This document shows positions 1-10,616 of a stretch of 64,000 bases of DNA, in pieces. Each line of letters opens with the position of its first letter. The stretch's first letter is position 1. This DNA is from Stenotrophomonas acidaminiphila (GTDB taxonomy: Bacteria > Pseudomonadota > Gammaproteobacteria > Xanthomonadales > Xanthomonadaceae). Position numbers and translations under genes: made by a program. Location of the stretch: NCBI RefSeq assembly GCF_001431595.1, contig NZ_LDJO01000014.1, positions 62,001 to 126,000 of the forward strand. Direction: 5' to 3'. Below the pieces are notes generated by a model. It was given only the letters and a program-made list of their open reading frames with translations. It was not told where the DNA came from and did no database searches.

Positions 1-1647
<1,647 letters not shown>

Positions 1648-1670
1648 TCCGCACCGCAGGGGTATGAAGC

Positions 1671-1698
1671 AAGGGCGCCGCGGGCGCCCTTCTTTTTG
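1671..1698 (+). terminator. Intrinsic terminator of gap
   Basis: A perfect 9-bp stem (AAGGGCGCC / GGCGCCCTT) with a 3-base loop is followed by CTTTTT. It lies 23 bases after the gap stop codon and separates gap from the DUF2339 gene. Confidence 0.85.
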
Positions 1699-1815
1699 CC
1701 CGCGGCGGCGCGGATGCGGCAGGGCGCAGGGCGCCGTCGGAGCGGTTGTGCGGCTTGCGTTTCGACGGGACGTGGATGAAGGTGGCGTGGCACCTTCCGG
1801 TGACAGGGACGGCGA

Positions 1816-4527
1816 ATGGACGACGAGATCGTGTTGTTGGGGTTGCTGCTGCTGGCGGTGGTGCTGGCGGTGCCGGTGCTGCTGGTCATGGCGCTGGTAT
1901 CGGTGGCCTCGCTGAAACGGCGCGTGGCCGCGCTCGAGGACGCGCTGGCGCGCGGGCAGGCCGGCGAAGCGGGCCGCGCCGCCGATCCGGGCAACGCGCG
2001 GCATGGCCTGCCGCAGGCACGCGAGCTCCCGCCCGCGCCGGTCGAGCCCGCGCCGGAACCCGCGGTGGATGCGCCGGAGCCATCGCCGCCCACGGTTGCG
2101 CCGCCGCTGCCGCCGCTGCGCGAACCCCTCGCGCCGCCGCATGTCCGCAGCGCTCCCGGTCCTGCGCCGGCGCCGGAAACGACGCCAGCGGCCGGGCCGA
2201 ACCTCGTCGAGCGCGGCATCGCGTACATCAGGCAGTGGTTCACCCGCGGCAACGTGCCGGTCAAGGTCGGCATGCTGGTACTGCTGGCCGGCGTGGCGGC
2301 GCTGCTCAAGTACGGCAGCGATGCCGGCTGGTTCAGTTTCCCGCCTGCGTTCCGCCTGGCCGGCATCAGCCTGGCGGCATTGGCCGGGCTGGCGTTCGCC
2401 TGGCGCAAGCGCGGGAGCCACCGTGCGTTCGCGCTGGCCCTGCAGGGCGGTGCGATAGGCGTGCTGCTACTGGTGGTGTTCGCCGCGTTCAAGAACCACG
2501 GCCTGATCGACGCGCTGCCGGCGTTCGCGATCAGCGTGGTGCTGATCGCCGGGCTGTGCGTGATGGCGGTGCTGCAGGAGTCGCGCACGCTGGCCATCCT
2601 CGGCGTGCTGGCCGGGTTCATGGCGCCGGTCTGGCTGTCCGATGGCAGCGGCAACCATGTCGGCCTGTTCTCGTACTACGCGCTGCTCAACGCCGGCATC
2701 TTCGCCATCGCCTGGGTACGGCCGTGGCGCATCCTCAACCTGCTTGGTTTCGTCTTCACCTGGGGCATCGGCACGTTCTGGGGCGTGCTCGATTACGCGC
2801 CGGCCAAGTTCGCCAGCACCGAGCCGTTCCTGCTGCTGTTCTTCGCGTTCTACCTGTTGTTGCCGCTGCTCCATGCACGCAAGGCGGCGACCCCGGGCGG
2901 GGCGCGCATCGATGGCTGCCTGCTGTTCGGCACGCCGCTGGTGGCGTTCTCGCTGCAGGCCGCCCTGCTGGAGGGCGAGCGAATGCCGCTGGCACTGTGC
3001 GCGCTCGGCGTGGCGGTGGTCTATGCGGTGCTGGCGCGTGCATTGTGGCGCCGCGAGCGGCTGCATCTGCTGGCGCAGGGGCATGCCATCCTGGCGGTGG
3101 GCTTCGCCACGCTGGCGGTGCCGCTGGCGCTGTCGGCGCAGGCCACGGCCTCGGTCTTCGCGCTGGAAGGCGCCGGCCTGGTCTGGCTGGGCCTGATGCA
3201 GCAGCGCCGGCTGGCGCGCTGGACCGGCATCGGCCTGCAGCTGGCGGCGGCATTCGCGCTGGCGGTGGGCATCGCGGGCGCCCATGCCATCCCTGGCGGT
3301 GCCGGGCACGCCGTCGCCAACGCGACTTTCATGGGCGCGCTGCTGGTCGCGCTGGCCGGTTTCGCCAGCGCGTGGCTGCACCGCGGCGCCGGCAACAGGC
3401 TGCTGGCCGTGATCGCCTATGCCTGGGGCCTGGCCTGGTGGATGGGCAATGCCGGTACCGAGATCGCGCGCTTCGTGGAGCCGCGCAGCGTCCTGCACGC
3501 GATGCTGCTGCTGCTGGGCGTGAGCGGCTGGCTGGCGGCCGAGGTGCACCGCCGCCGGCCGGCGCTGGCACTGTCGCTGACCACGCTGGGGTGCCTGGTA
3601 CTGGCGTTCCCGCTGGCGTTCCTGCAGCTCGGCGCATACGGCCAGCCGTTTGCCGGCCATGGTGCCTGGGCCTGGCCGCTGTTCGCCGCGCTGGGCCTGC
3701 GCAGCCTGTTGTGCCTGCGCGCGGCGGGCGATGCCATCGCCGGCGCGGCGCAGCTTGCCTGGTGGCTGCTGTGGCCGACGGTGCTGTCGCTGTTGTCCTG
3801 GCACCTGGGCACGCGCTTCGAACTGGCCGGGGGCTGGGTCGGGATGCTGCTGGCGCTGCCGTGGCTGCTGCTGGCGGCGATATCGATCCACCGCTGGCGC
3901 TGGCTGGCGCAGCCGCTGGGTGCCGCGTTCGACCGCTACCGGCCGGTCCTGCAGGCGGCGATCTTCGCGGTGCTGGGCCTGTGGTGGCTGGTCTCGCTGG
4001 CCAGCGCCGGGGCTGCGGCGCCGTTGCCGTGGATCGCGCTGCTCAACCCGCTGGACCTGGCGCAACTGGCGGTGCTGGTGCTGGCGGCGATGGTGCTGTG
4101 GTCAGCCGATGCGGGCCCGCGGCTGGCCGGGCTGCGCCGGGGGCTGCTGCCGTTGGCGGCGCTGCTGCTGGTCAGCACCATCACCCTGCGCGCCGTGCAT
4201 CACTGGGGCGGCATCGACTGGAATGGCCGCCTGATCGACACCAGCCTGGCGCAGACCAGCCTGACCGTGGTGTGGAGCCTGCTGGGCGTGATCGGCTGGG
4301 TAAGCGGCTCGCGCCGCGGGCAATGGGCCGTGTGGCTGGCCGGTGCGATCCTGATGGGCGTGGTACTGGCCAAGCTGCTGCTGATCGACCGCGCCAACCT
4401 GGGCGACCTGCTGGGCATCGGTGCCTTCATCGCCTACGGACTGCTGTGCACGCTGGTCGGCTGGCTGGCGCCGGCCCCGCCGCGCCACCGTGGCAACGAC
4501 CCGCAACCGGAGGAGGCATCCGCATGA
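1816..4527 (+). CDS. DUF2339 domain-containing polytopic membrane protein
   Basis: A 903-residue protein. It has an N-terminal transmembrane helix (residues about 5-28), a short charged, coiled-coil-like segment, a Pro/Ala-rich linker to about residue 130, and then some twenty hydrophobic segments to the C-terminus. This is the layout of the large DUF2339 family of predicted inner-membrane proteins, whose function is unknown. The stop codon overlaps the start of the next gene (ATGA), so the two are translationally coupled; DUF2339 and DUF3999 proteins are found side by side in other Proteobacteria. The start ATG at 1816 precedes the first membrane helix directly. No catalytic motif is visible. 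A role in the envelope is the most that can be inferred. Confidence 0.85.
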   Translation: MDDEIVLLGLLLLAVVLAVPVLLVMALVSVASLKRRVAALEDALARGQAGEAGRAADPGNARHGLPQARELPPAPVEPAPEPAVDAPEPSPPTVAPPLPPLREPLAPPHVRSAPGPAPAPETTPAAGPNLVERGIAYIRQWFTRGNVPVKVGMLVLLAGVAALLKYGSDAGWFSFPPAFRLAGISLAALAGLAFAWRKRGSHRAFALALQGGAIGVLLLVVFAAFKNHGLIDALPAFAISVVLIAGLCVMAVLQESRTLAILGVLAGFMAPVWLSDGSGNHVGLFSYYALLNAGIFAIAWVRPWRILNLLGFVFTWGIGTFWGVLDYAPAKFASTEPFLLLFFAFYLLLPLLHARKAATPGGARIDGCLLFGTPLVAFSLQAALLEGERMPLALCALGVAVVYAVLARALWRRERLHLLAQGHAILAVGFATLAVPLALSAQATASVFALEGAGLVWLGLMQQRRLARWTGIGLQLAAAFALAVGIAGAHAIPGGAGHAVANATFMGALLVALAGFASAWLHRGAGNRLLAVIAYAWGLAWWMGNAGTEIARFVEPRSVLHAMLLLLGVSGWLAAEVHRRRPALALSLTTLGCLVLAFPLAFLQLGAYGQPFAGHGAWAWPLFAALGLRSLLCLRAAGDAIAGAAQLAWWLLWPTVLSLLSWHLGTRFELAGGWVGMLLALPWLLLAAISIHRWRWLAQPLGAAFDRYRPVLQAAIFAVLGLWWLVSLASAGAAAPLPWIALLNPLDLAQLAVLVLAAMVLWSADAGPRLAGLRRGLLPLAALLLVSTITLRAVHHWGGIDWNGRLIDTSLAQTSLTVVWSLLGVIGWVSGSRRGQWAVWLAGAILMGVVLAKLLLIDRANLGDLLGIGAFIAYGLLCTLVGWLAPAPPRHRGNDPQPEEASA

Positions 4528-5903
4528 TCAGGCGTTTGTGGTGGATGGCGCTGCTGCCGCTGGCGGCACAGGCAGCCGACGATTTCGCCATGCAGTGGCC
4601 GCTGCGGCCGGCGCATCCCGATGCCGGCGCGTATCGCGTGGTGCTGGATGCCGGGGTCTACCGTGCGGCGTACTGGCGCGACCTGCGCGATGTGCAGGTG
4701 ATCGACGCCGACGGCAAGCCGATGGCCAGCGCGGTACAGGCCGCGGCCACGCCGATCGCCGGGCCGGCACGGCAGGTGGAACTGGACTGGTTCGCCGTGC
4801 CCGCCGGTGCCGCCACGACCATGGGCGGAGACCTGAGCGTGGTGGTGCAGCGCGATGCCGGTGGCAACGTGGTGTCGGTGCGCAATGCGCTGGGCACCGC
4901 CGCCGCGGGCCAGGGCGACCCGGCATTGCTGGTGGACCTGGGACGGCAGGCCGGGCAGGTGCGTGCATTGCGCGTGGAATGGGAAGGCGAGCCGGCGGCG
5001 CTGGACCTGGGCTACCGGCTGGAGGGCAGCGATGACCTGCGCCGCTGGCAGGTGCTGGACCCGGAAGTACGGCTGGTACGGTTGCGCAACCAGGGGCGGC
5101 AGCTGAGCAGCGACCGCGTGGCGGTGCCCACGGCGTCGCGTTACCTGCGGCTGGTGCCGCTGCAGCGTGAAGGCGCGCCGCCGCTGCGCGCGTTGCGTGG
5201 CGAGCTTGCCGGCGACGCGGTCGCCGACGATTGGCAGTGGGTCGAGCTGACCGCATCGGCCCCCGGCGACGACCCGGCGGCCCGGTTCGGCTACCAGGTC
5301 CAGGGCCGTTTCCCGGTGCAGCGGGTGGACGTGGCGATGCCGGCCAACACCGCGGTGGCATGGACCGTGTCCAGCCGCGACGAGGATCGCCGGCAGGCCG
5401 GTGCGGAGCCGGCCTGGCAGGTGCATGCCCGCGGCTGGAACACCTGGACGCTGGAGGAAGGCGGGCGCCGGCAGGCCTCGGCACCGCTGCAGCTCGGGCA
5501 GGAAACCAGTGACCGCGACTGGCAGCTGCAGGCCGAACCGGCCGTGGCCGGCACGCCCGCGCCGACCCTGAAACTGGGCTACCGGCCGGGCAGCGTGGTG
5601 TTCCTGGCCCAGGGCCGCGCACCGTATCGGCTGGTTGCCGGCAACGCGCGGGCGGCCACCCGCGAAAGCAGCCTGGAGCCGATGCTGGCTGCGCTGCGTG
5701 CGCGCAACGGCGCGCAGTGGCAGCCGACGGTGGCGCGTCTCGGCGAAGGCGCGGTAAGCGCAGGCGACAAGGCCTATGCGCCGGCGGCACCGGTACGCGA
5801 CTGGAAGAGCCTGCTGCTGTGGGCGGTGCTGGTGGCCGGCGCGCTGGCGGTGGCCGGCTTTGCGATCAGCCTGCTGCGCGGCGCCCGCCCCGCGAACGGC
5901 TGA
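4524..5903 (+). CDS. DUF3999 family membrane-anchored periplasmic protein
   Basis: A 459-residue protein with an N-terminal signal peptide ([19 protein letters not shown]). A long beta-rich periplasmic part follows, and one C-terminal membrane helix (about residues 431-452) before a short basic tail ([10 protein letters not shown]). This is the architecture of DUF3999 proteins: a periplasmic domain tethered by its C-terminus. It overlaps the upstream DUF2339 gene by four bases and is evidently co-expressed and probably works with it. The middle of the protein contains a galactose-binding-like segment ([19 protein letters not shown]), so carbohydrate or peptidoglycan contact is possible but unproven. 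Function is unknown. Confidence 0.8.
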   Translation: MIRRLWWMALLPLAAQAADDFAMQWPLRPAHPDAGAYRVVLDAGVYRAAYWRDLRDVQVIDADGKPMASAVQAAATPIAGPARQVELDWFAVPAGAATTMGGDLSVVVQRDAGGNVVSVRNALGTAAAGQGDPALLVDLGRQAGQVRALRVEWEGEPAALDLGYRLEGSDDLRRWQVLDPEVRLVRLRNQGRQLSSDRVAVPTASRYLRLVPLQREGAPPLRALRGELAGDAVADDWQWVELTASAPGDDPAARFGYQVQGRFPVQRVDVAMPANTAVAWTVSSRDEDRRQAGAEPAWQVHARGWNTWTLEEGGRRQASAPLQLGQETSDRDWQLQAEPAVAGTPAPTLKLGYRPGSVVFLAQGRAPYRLVAGNARAATRESSLEPMLAALRARNGAQWQPTVARLGEGAVSAGDKAYAPAAPVRDWKSLLLWAVLVAGALAVAGFAISLLRGARPANG

Positions 5904-5909
5904 GGTGGA

Positions 5910-5937
5910 CACCGCGGGCGTTCCGTCTGCCGCGGTG
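5910..5937. terminator. Hairpin between convergent DUF3999 and GNAT genes
   Basis: An 8-bp perfect stem (CACCGCGG / CCGCGGTG) with a 12-base loop in the 38 bases between two convergent genes. It has no T-tract, so it is a weak candidate for a bidirectional terminator. Confidence 0.4.
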
Positions 5938-5941
5938 GGCC

Positions 5942-6541
5942 TCAGCGGGCAGGCACCCCGGCATGCCCCTGCGCGTACGCGGCCTGCGGGTCGATGAAGT
6001 CCCGCCGCAGCAGTCCGTACAGCGCGCTGTCGGCGCATTCGCCGTTGACCTGCCAGCGTTCGCGCAGCGTGCCTTCGCGGACGAAGCCCAGCCTTTCGAC
6101 CAGCCGGCACGAGGCCAGGTTGCGCGGGTCGATGTCGGCTTCGATCCGGCGCAGGCCCATGCCGTCGAACAGATGGCGCAGGATCATGCGCAGCGCCTCG
6201 CTGGCCAGCCCGCGCCCCTGCCAGTCGCGATGCAGGCTGTAGCCGATCTCGGCGCGACCCTGCTCCAGGTTCATCGCGAACACCGCGCTGCTGCCGATGA
6301 GCAGGTCGCTGCGTGCATCGGCGATGGCCCAGACCAGGATGTCCAGTTCGCGCCTCTGGCGGCGGATCTCGGCCAGCTTCTGCTCGGCCTGGGCCGGCCG
6401 GGTCCAGGCCGGACAGCTCCAGTAGCGCATCACCTGCGGATCGCTGTGGATGGCGAACAGGGCCGGCGCATCGTCCTCGCGCGGTTCGCGCAGGCGCAGG
6501 CGCAGGCTGGACAGTTCCGGTTGCGGCAGGCGCGTCGGCAT
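5942..6541 (-). CDS. GNAT family N-acetyltransferase (RimJ/RimL-like)
   Basis: A 199-residue acetyl-CoA-dependent acetyltransferase. The N-terminal [19 protein letters not shown] and the acetyl-CoA pocket segment around [19 protein letters not shown] (the Q/RxxGxG/A motif as QGRGLA) place it in the Acetyltransf_3 branch with RimJ, RimL and many small-molecule acetyltransferases. The C-terminal helix region [20 protein letters not shown] is also typical. The substrate cannot be told. The ATG at 6541 is chosen over an upstream GTG because GAGG sits nine bases before it. The gene faces the DUF3999 gene and is divergent from pgk. Confidence 0.85.
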   Translation of the reverse strand: MPTRLPQPELSSLRLRLREPREDDAPALFAIHSDPQVMRYWSCPAWTRPAQAEQKLAEIRRQRRELDILVWAIADARSDLLIGSSAVFAMNLEQGRAEIGYSLHRDWQGRGLASEALRMILRHLFDGMGLRRIEADIDPRNLASCRLVERLGFVREGTLRERWQVNGECADSALYGLLRRDFIDPQAAYAQGHAGVPAR

Positions 6542-6622
6542 CGGGCGTACCTCGGGTTTGCCCCGCCAGCGGGGGCGGGCGAGAATCACGGTTTACCGAC
6601 AGTCTTCCGGAGCCGACCCGCC

Positions 6623-6670
6623 CTGTCCATCGTCCGCATGGCCCAGTTCGACCCCGCCGGCAAGCGCCTG
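6623..6670 (+). repeat. Degenerate copy of the pgk 5' end
   Basis: 48 bases here match the first 48 bases of pgk (6821-6868) at 34 positions, 16 of 18 in the first six codons, and stay in the same reading frame 198 bases upstream. Translated, [16 protein letters not shown] lines up with [16 protein letters not shown]. The copy begins with CTG instead of ATG and runs into sequence without further PGK similarity. It looks like a decayed partial duplication of the pgk start. Confidence 0.6.
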
Positions 6671-6820
6671 CGGGTTGACCGGGGCACGAGGCGGCCAGGG
6701 TGGACTGCCGCATCGGCCAGCCGCGCCGCCGGGACCGACGTTCCCAGCCCGGCATGCCGTGCCATGGCCGGCGGCTCCACGACGTCCCCCACTCCTTCCC
6801 GAGAAGCCAGAGAATTGCCC

Positions 6821-7999
6821 ATGTCCATCGTTCGCATGACCGACCTTGATCTTTCCGGCAAGCGTGTCCTGATCCGCCAGGATCTCAACGTGCCGATCGA
6901 CGACAACGGCACGATCACCTCCGAACAGCGCATCACCGCCTCGCTGCCGACCCTGAAGCTGGCGCTGGAGAAGGGCGCCGCCGTGCTGGTGACCTCGCAC
7001 CTTGGGCGACCGAAGGAAGGCGTGTGGAGCGAGGCCGACTCGCTGGCGCCGGTGGCCGCGCGCCTGTCCCAGCTGCTGGGTGTCGAGGTGCCGCTGGTCA
7101 AGGACTGGGTGGACGGCGTGGACGTGGCCCCGGGCAGGATCGTGCTGCTGGAGAACTGCCGCATGAACGTGGGCGAGGGCAAGGATGACGAAGCCCTGTC
7201 GAAGAAGTACGCCGCGCTGTGCGACGTGTTCGTGATGGATGCCTTCGGTACCGCGCACCGTGCGCAGGCCTCGACCCATGGCGTGATCCGCTTCGCCCCG
7301 GTCGCCGCCGGTGGCCCGCTGCTGATGGCCGAGCTGGATGCGCTGGACAAGGCGCTGGCCAACCCCGCGCGGCCGCTGCTGGCGATCGTCGCCGGCTCCA
7401 AGGTCTCGACCAAGCTCGAGCTGCTCTCCAGCCTGGTCGGCAAGGTCGACCAGCTGATCGTCGGCGGCGGCATCGCCAACACCTTCATCGCCGCCGAGGG
7501 CCATGGCGTGGGCAAGTCGCTGGTCGAGAACGACCTGCTGGAAACGGCCCGCAGCATCGACGCGGCCGCCCGGGCGCGCGGTGCCGAGATCCCGCTGCCG
7601 GTCGACGTGGTCGTGGCCCCGGCCTTTGCCGCCGATGCGCCGGCCACCATCAAGGCGGTCGATGCGGTGGGCGCCGACGACATGATCCTGGACATCGGCC
7701 CGCAGACCGCCGCGCAGTACGCCGCGCTGATCGCCAGGGCCGGCACCGTGGTGTGGAACGGCCCGGTCGGTGTGTTCGAGTTCGATGCCTTCGGCAAGGG
7801 CACCGAAGCGCTGGCCCGCGCCATCGCCGCGTCCAGCGCATTCTCCATCGCCGGCGGTGGCGACACCCTGGCCGCGGTGGACAAGTACGGCATCGCCGAC
7901 AAGGTCAGCTACATCTCCACCGGCGGCGGCGCGTTCCTGGAGTTCCTCGAGGGCAAGACCCTGCCGGCGGTAGCGGCGCTGGAGGCCCGCGGGGCGTGA
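6821..7999 (+). CDS. pgk: Phosphoglycerate kinase
   Basis: Cytoplasmic enzyme that transfers phosphate from 1,3-bisphosphoglycerate to ADP. The 392-residue protein has both lobes. The substrate-binding [12 protein letters not shown] comes near the N-terminus, [11 protein letters not shown] near residue 55, the hinge and nucleotide part around [11 protein letters not shown] and VGGGIANTF, and the C-terminal [11 protein letters not shown] and [13 protein letters not shown]. The frame is open more than 1 kb upstream, but the ATG at 6821 gives the normal [14 protein letters not shown] start. The stop overlaps the GTG of the HAD phosphatase gene by four bases. A decayed copy of the gene's first 16 codons lies 198 bases upstream. 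Confidence 0.96.
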   Translation: MSIVRMTDLDLSGKRVLIRQDLNVPIDDNGTITSEQRITASLPTLKLALEKGAAVLVTSHLGRPKEGVWSEADSLAPVAARLSQLLGVEVPLVKDWVDGVDVAPGRIVLLENCRMNVGEGKDDEALSKKYAALCDVFVMDAFGTAHRAQASTHGVIRFAPVAAGGPLLMAELDALDKALANPARPLLAIVAGSKVSTKLELLSSLVGKVDQLIVGGGIANTFIAAEGHGVGKSLVENDLLETARSIDAAARARGAEIPLPVDVVVAPAFAADAPATIKAVDAVGADDMILDIGPQTAAQYAALIARAGTVVWNGPVGVFEFDAFGKGTEALARAIAASSAFSIAGGGDTLAAVDKYGIADKVSYISTGGGAFLEFLEGKTLPAVAALEARGA

Positions 8000-8640
8000 G
8001 CCGCGATGTGCTGTTCTTCGATCTCGACGGCACGCTGATCGATTCGGCCGTCGGCATCACCCGCTGCGTGGCCTACGGTTTGGAGCGGATGCAGCAGCCG
8101 GTGCCGCCGCCGGCCGAGCTGCGCCGCTGGATCGGACCGGCGCTGCGCACCAGCTTCACCCCGCTGTTCGGCGATGCGCAGCGCGTCGAACAGGCGGTGG
8201 CGCTGTATCGCGAACGCTTCGAACTGCACGGCTGGCAGGAACATGACGTCTATGCCGGCATCGGCGAGGTGGTGCAGGGGCTGCATGCCGCCGGCCACCG
8301 GCTGGCGGTGGTCACGGCCAAGAACGAGCCGCACGCGCGGCGGATCGTGGAGCACCTGCCGTTCGGCGGCTGTTTCGAGGACGTTATCGGTGCCACCGCC
8401 GACGGCGTGCGCAGCCACAAGCCGGAGTTGATCGCCGAAGCGCTGCAGCGGTTGTCGCTGGCGCCCGCGCAGTGCTGGATGATCGGCGACCGGCGCATGG
8501 ACATCGAGGGCGCGCGCCACCATGGCATGCGCAACGTCGGCGTCCTGTGGGGCTTCGGCGGCCGCGAGGAACTGAGCGCTGCCGGGGCCGGTTCGCTGGC
8601 CGGCACGCCCGCCGAGCTGGCGCGGCTGCTGTCGCGCTGA
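7996..8640 (+). CDS. HAD family hydrolase, phosphoglycolate phosphatase-like
   Basis: A 214-residue haloacid-dehalogenase-type phosphatase. Motif I is [11 protein letters not shown] at residues 6-16, with the two catalytic aspartates DxD. Motif II Ser/Thr is in [13 protein letters not shown], and motifs III and IV are in SHKPELI and [12 protein letters not shown]. The cap is the small helical type found in Gph and PpaX proteins. The gene starts with GTG inside the pgk stop (GTGA), so it is coupled to pgk. It could remove 2-phosphoglycolate or another phosphorylated by-product of glycolysis; the position supports this, but the substrate is not proven. Confidence 0.88.
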   Translation: MSRDVLFFDLDGTLIDSAVGITRCVAYGLERMQQPVPPPAELRRWIGPALRTSFTPLFGDAQRVEQAVALYRERFELHGWQEHDVYAGIGEVVQGLHAAGHRLAVVTAKNEPHARRIVEHLPFGGCFEDVIGATADGVRSHKPELIAEALQRLSLAPAQCWMIGDRRMDIEGARHHGMRNVGVLWGFGGREELSAAGAGSLAGTPAELARLLSR

Positions 8641-8858
8641 CGCCACCGCAGCGGCGGGCGGAGCGCTGCGTACGCTGAAGCCGCGCGCGCCGTGCATGCG
8701 CGCCGGCGGGCGACAGCCGCAACCGGTCCGTCGCATGTGCCGGTCGTTGCCGTCGCGTTGTCCTGACTGGCCGCCGGGCTGTCCCATGCCGACAAGTCGA
8801 GACTCGTGCGTGTCTGGTTGTTGCTTGGTTGGCGACAGCGCGGTGCAGGGTGATGGCG

Positions 8859-8896
8859 ATGTCCGGACATGCTGTCCGCGCTGTCTGCGGGACAGC
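8859..8896. promoter_or_regulatory. Palindrome and inverted repeat upstream of pyk
   Basis: ATGTCCGGACAT (8859-8870) is a perfect 12-base palindrome. It is followed at once by a 7-bp inverted repeat, GCTGTCC at 8871-8877 and GGACAGC at 8890-8896. They lie about 90-125 bases before the pyk ATG in the 345-base gap after the HAD phosphatase gene. The rest of this gap holds no gene. The dyads could be an operator for pyk; the regulator is unknown. Confidence 0.35.
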
Positions 8897-8985
8897 GTGG
8901 AAAGTGTCTTCTGAAATCGTATGCGACATCGTTGTCATGCACTGGATATGCTAATTTCGGCGGCCTTTCAGGGAGTTTTTGCACC

Positions 8986-10452
8986 ATGATCGAACGCCAG
9001 CGCCGCACCAAGATCCTCGCCACCCTCGGACCGGCCACCGATGCGCCGGGCGTGCTCGACGATCTGTTCCGCGCCGGTGTCAACGTGGTGCGCCTGAACT
9101 TCTCCCATGGTGATCCGTCCGGCCAGGCCAAGCGCGCCGCCGAAGTGCGTGCCGCCGCGAACCGGGTCGGCGTGGAAGTGGGCATCCTGGCCGACCTGCC
9201 GGGCCCGAAGATCCGCATCGAGCGCTTCGCCGAAGGCAAGGTGCAGCTCAAGGCCGGTGACCGCTTCGACCTGATCGCCAAGGCCGACGCGGCGCCCGGC
9301 GATGCCACCCAGGTGGGCGTGAGCTACCTCGGCCTGCCGCAGGACGTGGGCCCGGGCGACGTGCTGCTGCTGGACGATGGCCTGATGCAGCTGCAGGTGG
9401 TGGAGGTGCAGGGCGAGCGCATCATCAACACCGTGCTCAACGACGGCGTGCTGTCCGACCGCAAGGGCCTGAACAAGCAGGGCGGCGGCCTGTCGCTGGG
9501 CGCGTTGACCGAACGCGACAAGGAGCTGATCGGCATCGTGGCGAAGATCGGCGTGGACTTCATCGCCGTCTCGTTCTGCCGCAACGCGCAGGACATGAAC
9601 GACGCCCGCGCCATTGCCCGCCAGCATGGCTGCGATGCGGCGCTGGTCTCCAAGATCGAACGTACCGAGGCGATCGAGAACCTGGAGGAGATCGTCGAGG
9701 CCAGCGACGTGGTGATGGTCGCGCGCGGCGACCTGGGCGTGGAAATCGGCGACGCCGAACTGCCGGGCCTGCAGAAGAAGATCATCAAGGCCGCGCTGGC
9801 GCAGAACAAGGTGGTGATCACCGCCACGCAGATGCTGCAGTCGATGGTCGAAAGCCCGATCCCGACCCGCGCTGAAGTGCTGGACGTGGCCAATTCGGTC
9901 ATCGACGGCACCGACGCGGTGATGCTGTCGGCCGAGACCGCCGCCGGCGCCTATCCGGTCAAGGCGGTCGAGGCGATGGCGCGCATCTGCCTCGGTGCCG
10001 AACGCCAGTTCCAGATCGACACCGATTTCAACGCCTCGCCGCGCAACCTGGAGCGCGCCGACCAGGCCATCGCCATGGCCACCATGTTCCTGTCCCAGCA
10101 CGTGGGCGTGCGCGCGATCGTGGCGATGACCGAGTCCGGCGGCACCGCGCGTTACCTGTCGCGGTTCCGCGCCAAGGCGCCGGTGTTCGCGGTGACCCGC
10201 CACGATGGCGCACGCCGGCAGATGGCGTTGATGCGCGACGTGTTCCCGATCAACTTCGACAGCCGTGGCTTCACCCCGCGCGAAGCCGCGCGCGGCAGCA
10301 TCCGCCTGCTGGTCGAGGCCGGCCTGCTGCAGGCCGGTGACCGCGTCGTTTTCACCAGCGGCGAGCACATGGAAACCCACGGTGCCACCAACACCCTGCG
10401 CCTGCTCGAAGTCGGCAATGACGGCCGCGCCAGCGGACTGGGCGAACTCTGA
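8986..10452 (+). CDS. pyk: Pyruvate kinase
   Basis: Catalyses the last glycolytic step, phosphoenolpyruvate plus ADP to pyruvate plus ATP. The 488-residue protein has the N-terminal RRTKILATLGPA, the substrate-binding NVVRLNFSHG, the catalytic Lys segment ALVSKIERTEAI, the Mg-binding MVARGDLGVEIG and the signature MLSAETAAGAYPVKAV. Domain order is A1, B, A2 and C, with the effector-binding C domain complete. The start ATG at 8986 lies behind GGGAG at a long spacing. It is monocistronic in appearance, with a GC-rich hairpin behind it. Confidence 0.96.
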   Translation: MIERQRRTKILATLGPATDAPGVLDDLFRAGVNVVRLNFSHGDPSGQAKRAAEVRAAANRVGVEVGILADLPGPKIRIERFAEGKVQLKAGDRFDLIAKADAAPGDATQVGVSYLGLPQDVGPGDVLLLDDGLMQLQVVEVQGERIINTVLNDGVLSDRKGLNKQGGGLSLGALTERDKELIGIVAKIGVDFIAVSFCRNAQDMNDARAIARQHGCDAALVSKIERTEAIENLEEIVEASDVVMVARGDLGVEIGDAELPGLQKKIIKAALAQNKVVITATQMLQSMVESPIPTRAEVLDVANSVIDGTDAVMLSAETAAGAYPVKAVEAMARICLGAERQFQIDTDFNASPRNLERADQAIAMATMFLSQHVGVRAIVAMTESGGTARYLSRFRAKAPVFAVTRHDGARRQMALMRDVFPINFDSRGFTPREAARGSIRLLVEAGLLQAGDRVVFTSGEHMETHGATNTLRLLEVGNDGRASGLGEL

Positions 10453-10463
10453 CCGACATGCCT

Positions 10464-10489
10464 GCACGGGCCACCACGGTGGCCCGTGC
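10464..10489 (+). terminator. Hairpin after pyk
   Basis: A 10-bp perfect stem (GCACGGGCCA / TGGCCCGTGC) with a 6-base loop, 12 bases after the pyk stop. No T-tract follows, so termination may need help. Confidence 0.5.
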
Positions 10490-10577
10490 GTGACCGCGGT
10501 GGACAGGAATTGTCCTGGCGGGTGGATTGAAACCGGTTCCAGTGCGTCCTCACGGCCGGCCAACGACGGCCGCGGGC

Positions 10578-10583
10578 TATAAT
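10578..10583 (+). promoter_or_regulatory. Consensus -10 box of the class I aldolase gene
   Basis: TATAAT, a full match to the sigma-70 -10 consensus, lies 34 bases before the ATG in otherwise GC-rich sequence. No good -35 box is present 16-18 bases upstream, where the sequence is CCTCACGGCC. Confidence 0.55.
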
Positions 10584-10616
10584 CCGGGTTTTCCCGCACC
10601 CCGTCACAGGAACTTC

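Noticed and set aside
4434..6755. A 773-codon minus-strand frame across the DUF3999 and GNAT region
   Set aside because: It overlaps two well-supported genes, has Arg/Pro/Gly-rich low-complexity sequence and no recognisable domain.
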